Assembly (NCBI RefSeq): GCF_049801095.1 | Contig: NZ_JBNAGH010000003.1 | Location: 310,001-374,000 of the forward strand | Direction of reading: 5' to 3' | DNA: 64,000 nucleotides | Origin: Dinoroseobacter sp049801095 | GTDB taxonomy: Bacteria > Pseudomonadota > Alphaproteobacteria > Rhodobacterales > Rhodobacteraceae | Notes under the pieces: model-generated | Seen by the model: only the letters and a program-made list of their open reading frames with translations | Database searches by the model: none | What the model was told of the DNA's origin: nothing | Made by a program: the position numbers and the translations under genes | Part shown: positions 60,138 through 64,000 of the stretch, piece after piece | How the letters are laid out: every line of letters starts with the position of its first letter | Position numbering within the stretch: the first letter of the stretch is position 1

Positions 60138-61316
60138 ATGACGACACGCAGGACCCGGACCAAGCTGGTGCATAGCGGCACCCGGCGGAGCCAGTATGGC
60201 GAGGTGGCCGAGGCGATCTACCTCACCCAAGGGTTTGTCTACGACACCGCGGAGGCCGCAGAGGCCCGGTTCATCGAGGCCGGTGAGGACGAGTTCATCT
60301 ATGCCCGCTACGGCAACCCGACCGTGCGGATGTTCGAGGACCGGATCGCCGCGGTCGAGGGCACAGAGGACGCCTTTGCCACCGCGAGCGGCATGGCGGC
60401 GGTGAATGGCGCGCTGACCTCGATGCTGCGGGCGGGCGATCATGTGGTCTCGGGCCGGGCGCTCTTTGGATCCTGCCTCTATATCCTGGAGGAAATCCTG
60501 ACCCGGTACGGCGTCGAGGTGACCTTTGTCGACGGCACCGATCTGGCGGCTTGGGAGGCGGCGATCCGGCCCGACACCAAGGCCGTGTTCTTCGAGACGA
60601 TCTCGAACCCGACGCTGGAAGTGATCGATATCGAAGCTGTCTCCAAGCTCGCCCATGCGGTGGGCGCGCTGGTGATCGTCGACAATGTCTTTGCAACGCC
60701 GATCTTCAGCCGCGCGGTGGATCAGGGGGCCGATGTGGTCGTCTATTCCGCGACCAAGCATATCGACGGACAGGGGCGCTGCCTCGGTGGTGTGATCTGC
60801 GGCACGAAGGAGTTCGTGCGCAAGGTGGCGGAGCCGTACCTCAAGCATACGGGCGGCTCGCTCAGCCCGTTCAACGCCTGGGTCATGCTCAAGGGCATGG
60901 AGACCCTGGATCTGCGGGTGCGGGCCCAGGCGGAGACCGCCGCGACCCTTGCGGCGCGGCTCGAGGGGCATGAGGCGCTGGCGCAGGTGCTCTATCCGCA
61001 TCTGCCGAGCCACCGGCAATATGACGTCGCCAAGCGGCAGATGGATGCGGGCGGCACGGTCCTGTCTCTCGATCTGGCCGGGGGCAAGGAGGCGGCGTTC
61101 CGCTTCCTCAACGCGCTGGACATCGTGACGATCTCGAACAATCTGGGCGATGCGAAATCCATCGCCACCCACCCGGCCACGACCACCCATCAGCGCCTGT
61201 CCGTGGAACAGCGCGCGGAGCTGGGCATCTCTGACGGATTGATCCGCTTGTCCGTGGGGCTCGAAGATGCCGAGGATCTGGCAGAGGACATTCTGGGCGC
61301 TCTGGCCGCAATTTAA
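60138..61316 (+). CDS. metZ: O-succinylhomoserine sulfhydrylase
   Basis: A 392-residue PLP enzyme of the Cys/Met metabolism family that makes homocysteine from O-succinylhomoserine and sulfide. The PLP lysine is Lys207 in VVYSATKHIDGQG; other family motifs are YARYGNPTVRMFEDRIA, FFETISNPTLEV and VDNVFATP. The start is ATG 60138 with AGGAG upstream. The SAM-II aptamer and a terminator precede it, so it is shut down when SAM is high. A folE2 gene follows after 173 bp. Confidence 0.95.
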   Translation: MTTRRTRTKLVHSGTRRSQYGEVAEAIYLTQGFVYDTAEAAEARFIEAGEDEFIYARYGNPTVRMFEDRIAAVEGTEDAFATASGMAAVNGALTSMLRAGDHVVSGRALFGSCLYILEEILTRYGVEVTFVDGTDLAAWEAAIRPDTKAVFFETISNPTLEVIDIEAVSKLAHAVGALVIVDNVFATPIFSRAVDQGADVVVYSATKHIDGQGRCLGGVICGTKEFVRKVAEPYLKHTGGSLSPFNAWVMLKGMETLDLRVRAQAETAATLAARLEGHEALAQVLYPHLPSHRQYDVAKRQMDAGGTVLSLDLAGGKEAAFRFLNALDIVTISNNLGDAKSIATHPATTTHQRLSVEQRAELGISDGLIRLSVGLEDAEDLAEDILGALAAI

Positions 61317-61489
61317 GGCCAGCGCGAAACCCCAGCCGGGCGCGGCGCATGATCTTTGAAAGAATTCAGAGATTTATGTGATCCGCCCCCGCTCCTGTCG
61401 CGTATATCTGACATAAAGATGCTGGAAAACAGGTGGCTGGCCCCCATGTAATGACGGGCCGTGACTTGGGATGCGAAGGGGCTGCCCAC

Positions 61490-62593
<1,104 letters not shown>

Positions 62594-62618
62594 CCGCCGC
62601 CCCACCGGCGCAGAGGCC

Positions 62619-62650
62619 AAAGGCGCGTCCCCCGGGGCGCGCCTTTTCTA
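62619..62650 (+). terminator. intrinsic terminator of folE2
   Basis: AAAGGCGCG and CGCGCCTTT form a 9-bp stem with a 10-base GC-rich loop, ending in TTTTCT. It overlaps the stop codon of the converging chloride channel gene. Confidence 0.78.
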
Positions 62651-64000
62651 CGAGTGCTCCTCCGCGGCGGTCTCGGCCAAGGCCCGGTTGAGCGCCTTGA
62701 GCGCATCCACCTGAAAGAGCGCACCCAGAAGCTCCGGCGGCGTGTCTTCGCCCCCGAGGCGCACCACGGGGATGAAATCGTGATTGGCCCGGTCAAAGAC
62801 CGGCATGGCGGTCTCAAGACTGGCATTGCCGTCAAAATAGACCCCCTCCCCGATCAGATCCCAGCAGGTCGCCTCATCGGCGGCGCGGGGATGGCCCATG
62901 GGGCGCATGATCTTGATGATCCGCACGGTGCTGAGCAGGTAGGCCTGCGGCCCCGCGGCCAGATGGACGTCGCGGCGTTCGAGTTGAGTCAGGAAGAAGG
63001 AGCGGTCGACCATTCGGCTCGCCAGCGCTGTGGAGAGCGACACAGCGACCATCACCGCAAGGCCGGTCTGCCAGTCGCCTGTGAGCTCGAACACGATCAG
63101 CGTGGTAGAAATCGGCGCGCCCAACACGGCGGCAGCGACGGCGCCCATCCCTGCAAGGGCGTAGAGGACCTCGGAGCCCGAGACATCCGGGAAGATGCTG
63201 GTGGCGATCATCCCGAAGGCCAACCCGGTCAACGCGCCGACCATCAGCGAGGGCGAGAAGATCCCGCCCCCCATGCGCCCGGCCATGGTGATGGCCACGG
63301 CGATCACCTTGAGGATCGCAAAGACGATCGCCTCATGGAGCAGAAGCTGCCCGGTCAGGGCGTTGGTCGTCGTCTCGTAGCCAACGCCGATGATATGCGG
63401 AAACCAGATCGCGAGCCCGCCCAGAAGAAGCCCCGCGCAAGCCGGGCGGAGGTAGCGTGGCAGGCCCGTGCGCGCTTGCAGGTAGTTGCCCAGATCCTCG
63501 GTCCAGAAGACGGATTTCATCAGGATGACCGCAATCACCCCAGAGACGAGCCCGAGCAGCAGAAATGCTGGGAGCTCGATATAGAAGGCCAGCGCGGTGG
63601 CGTCGGGCAGGGAGAACTCGGTGACATCGCCAAACTCGAGCCGATTGATCACCGTCCCTGCGACCGAGGCGATCACGATGGGTGCGAAGGCATGGACCGC
63701 GAAGTGGCGCAGCACGACCTCAAGCGCGAAGAGCGCGCCCGCGATGGGCGCGTTGAAGGAGGCCGAGACCGCGGCAGCGACGGCGCATCCGAGCAGGTCG
63801 CGCCCGGTGATCCCGTCTGCATGGATCCGGTTGCTCACCCAGCTGGAGATCACAGCGGCGAGATGGACGACTGGCCCCTCTCGCCCGGTCGAGCCGCCGG
63901 TCGAGAGCGTGATCCACGACGCCACAGCGGAGGCGAGGCCCGCCCGCTTTTCGACCCGGCCTTCATGGAGGGCAGCGCCCTCGATCACATCGGCGACCGA
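62648..64000 (-). CDS. CLC-family chloride channel (partial)
   Basis: The gene runs off the right edge; about 450 C-terminal residues are visible. CLC motifs are STGGSTGREGPVV (with the gating Glu in GREGP), GGGIFSPSLMVGA and the helix block LGAPISTTLIVFELTGD. C-terminal residues after about 380 hold a degenerate CBS-like region (ETAMPVFDRANHDFIPVVRLGG). It should move chloride or act as a chloride/proton exchanger; the gating glutamate is present. The GTG at 63988 is not the start, since the frame stays open to the window edge. Confidence 0.92.
   Translation of the reverse strand, partial: SVADVIEGAALHEGRVEKRAGLASAVASWITLSTGGSTGREGPVVHLAAVISSWVSNRIHADGITGRDLLGCAVAAAVSASFNAPIAGALFALEVVLRHFAVHAFAPIVIASVAGTVINRLEFGDVTEFSLPDATALAFYIELPAFLLLGLVSGVIAVILMKSVFWTEDLGNYLQARTGLPRYLRPACAGLLLGGLAIWFPHIIGVGYETTTNALTGQLLLHEAIVFAILKVIAVAITMAGRMGGGIFSPSLMVGALTGLAFGMIATSIFPDVSGSEVLYALAGMGAVAAAVLGAPISTTLIVFELTGDWQTGLAVMVAVSLSTALASRMVDRSFFLTQLERRDVHLAAGPQAYLLSTVRIIKIMRPMGHPRAADEATCWDLIGEGVYFDGNASLETAMPVFDRANHDFIPVVRLGGEDTPPELLGALFQVDALKALNRALAETAAEEHS

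Overview
The window is high-GC chromosomal DNA from an alphaproteobacterium, most likely a member of the Rhodobacteraceae (Roseobacter/Rhodobacter group). Supporting signs are two short secreted proteins with VPLPA-type C-terminal sorting signals, a SAM-II riboswitch in front of an O-succinylhomoserine sulfhydrylase gene, a Rhodobacterales-type gene between glyQ and glyS, a Paracoccus-like aa3 oxidase subunit I, and -35 boxes of the TTGACC type with 17-bp spacers. I see no insertion sequence, integrase, prophage block, CRISPR array or rRNA operon.

Layout. 1-5.6 kb: the end of an alpha-E type gene and a transglutaminase-like protease, an acyl-CoA synthetase, an ABC exporter half-transporter and tRNA-Gly(TCC). 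5.6-22.6 kb: fifteen genes on the minus strand in tight array, many with ATGA or TGATG overlaps. They encode a Gfo/Idh/MocA dehydrogenase, a CoA-transferase, an enoyl-CoA hydratase, an aldehyde dehydrogenase, a glucose/mannose-type ABC importer with two paralogous binding proteins, two GMC oxidoreductases, an SDR, a Dabb protein, a DUF993 aldolase-like protein and, last, a LacI-family regulator. Two LacI-type palindromes lie in front of the first gene, one filling the spacer of a predicted promoter. This suggests one regulon whose repressor gene sits about 16 kb downstream of its operators. 22.7-25 kb: a VOC protein, a TetR regulator and a divergent enzyme with a complete mandelate-racemase-type active site.

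25-36 kb: tRNA-Leu(GAG), lipB, a methyltransferase, ctaD with a DUF2244 gene, a Crp/Fnr regulator, a gene-free 0.54-kb stretch rich in stable hairpins (candidate noncoding RNA), a DksA-like and a YqeY-like gene, carA, a membrane glycosyltransferase with an MshEN-like N-terminus, a GntR regulator and a HAD phosphatase. 36-48 kb: a UbiH-type hydroxylase, two VPLPA-CTERM-like proteins, a class V aminotransferase, an amidase, two tandem Lrp/AsnC regulators plus a cupin divergent from ilvC, then glmM-folP-folB (folB with a C-terminal extension) and a SleB-like hydrolase. 48-64 kb: a divergent ppdK with a repeat-rich upstream region, glyQ-DUF6446-glyS, a SPOR/peptidoglycan-binding protein whose trypsin-like domain has lost its catalytic triad, trkH, a glutathione transferase, an alpha/beta hydrolase, riboswitch-controlled metZ, folE2 and a truncated CLC chloride channel gene.

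Most of the window is housekeeping (folate, methionine, branched-chain amino acid, pyrimidine, cell wall, translation, respiration). The accessory interest is concentrated in the 5.6-25 kb catabolic block, the hairpin-rich stretch near 30.1-30.5 kb and several proteins with degenerate or fused domains.
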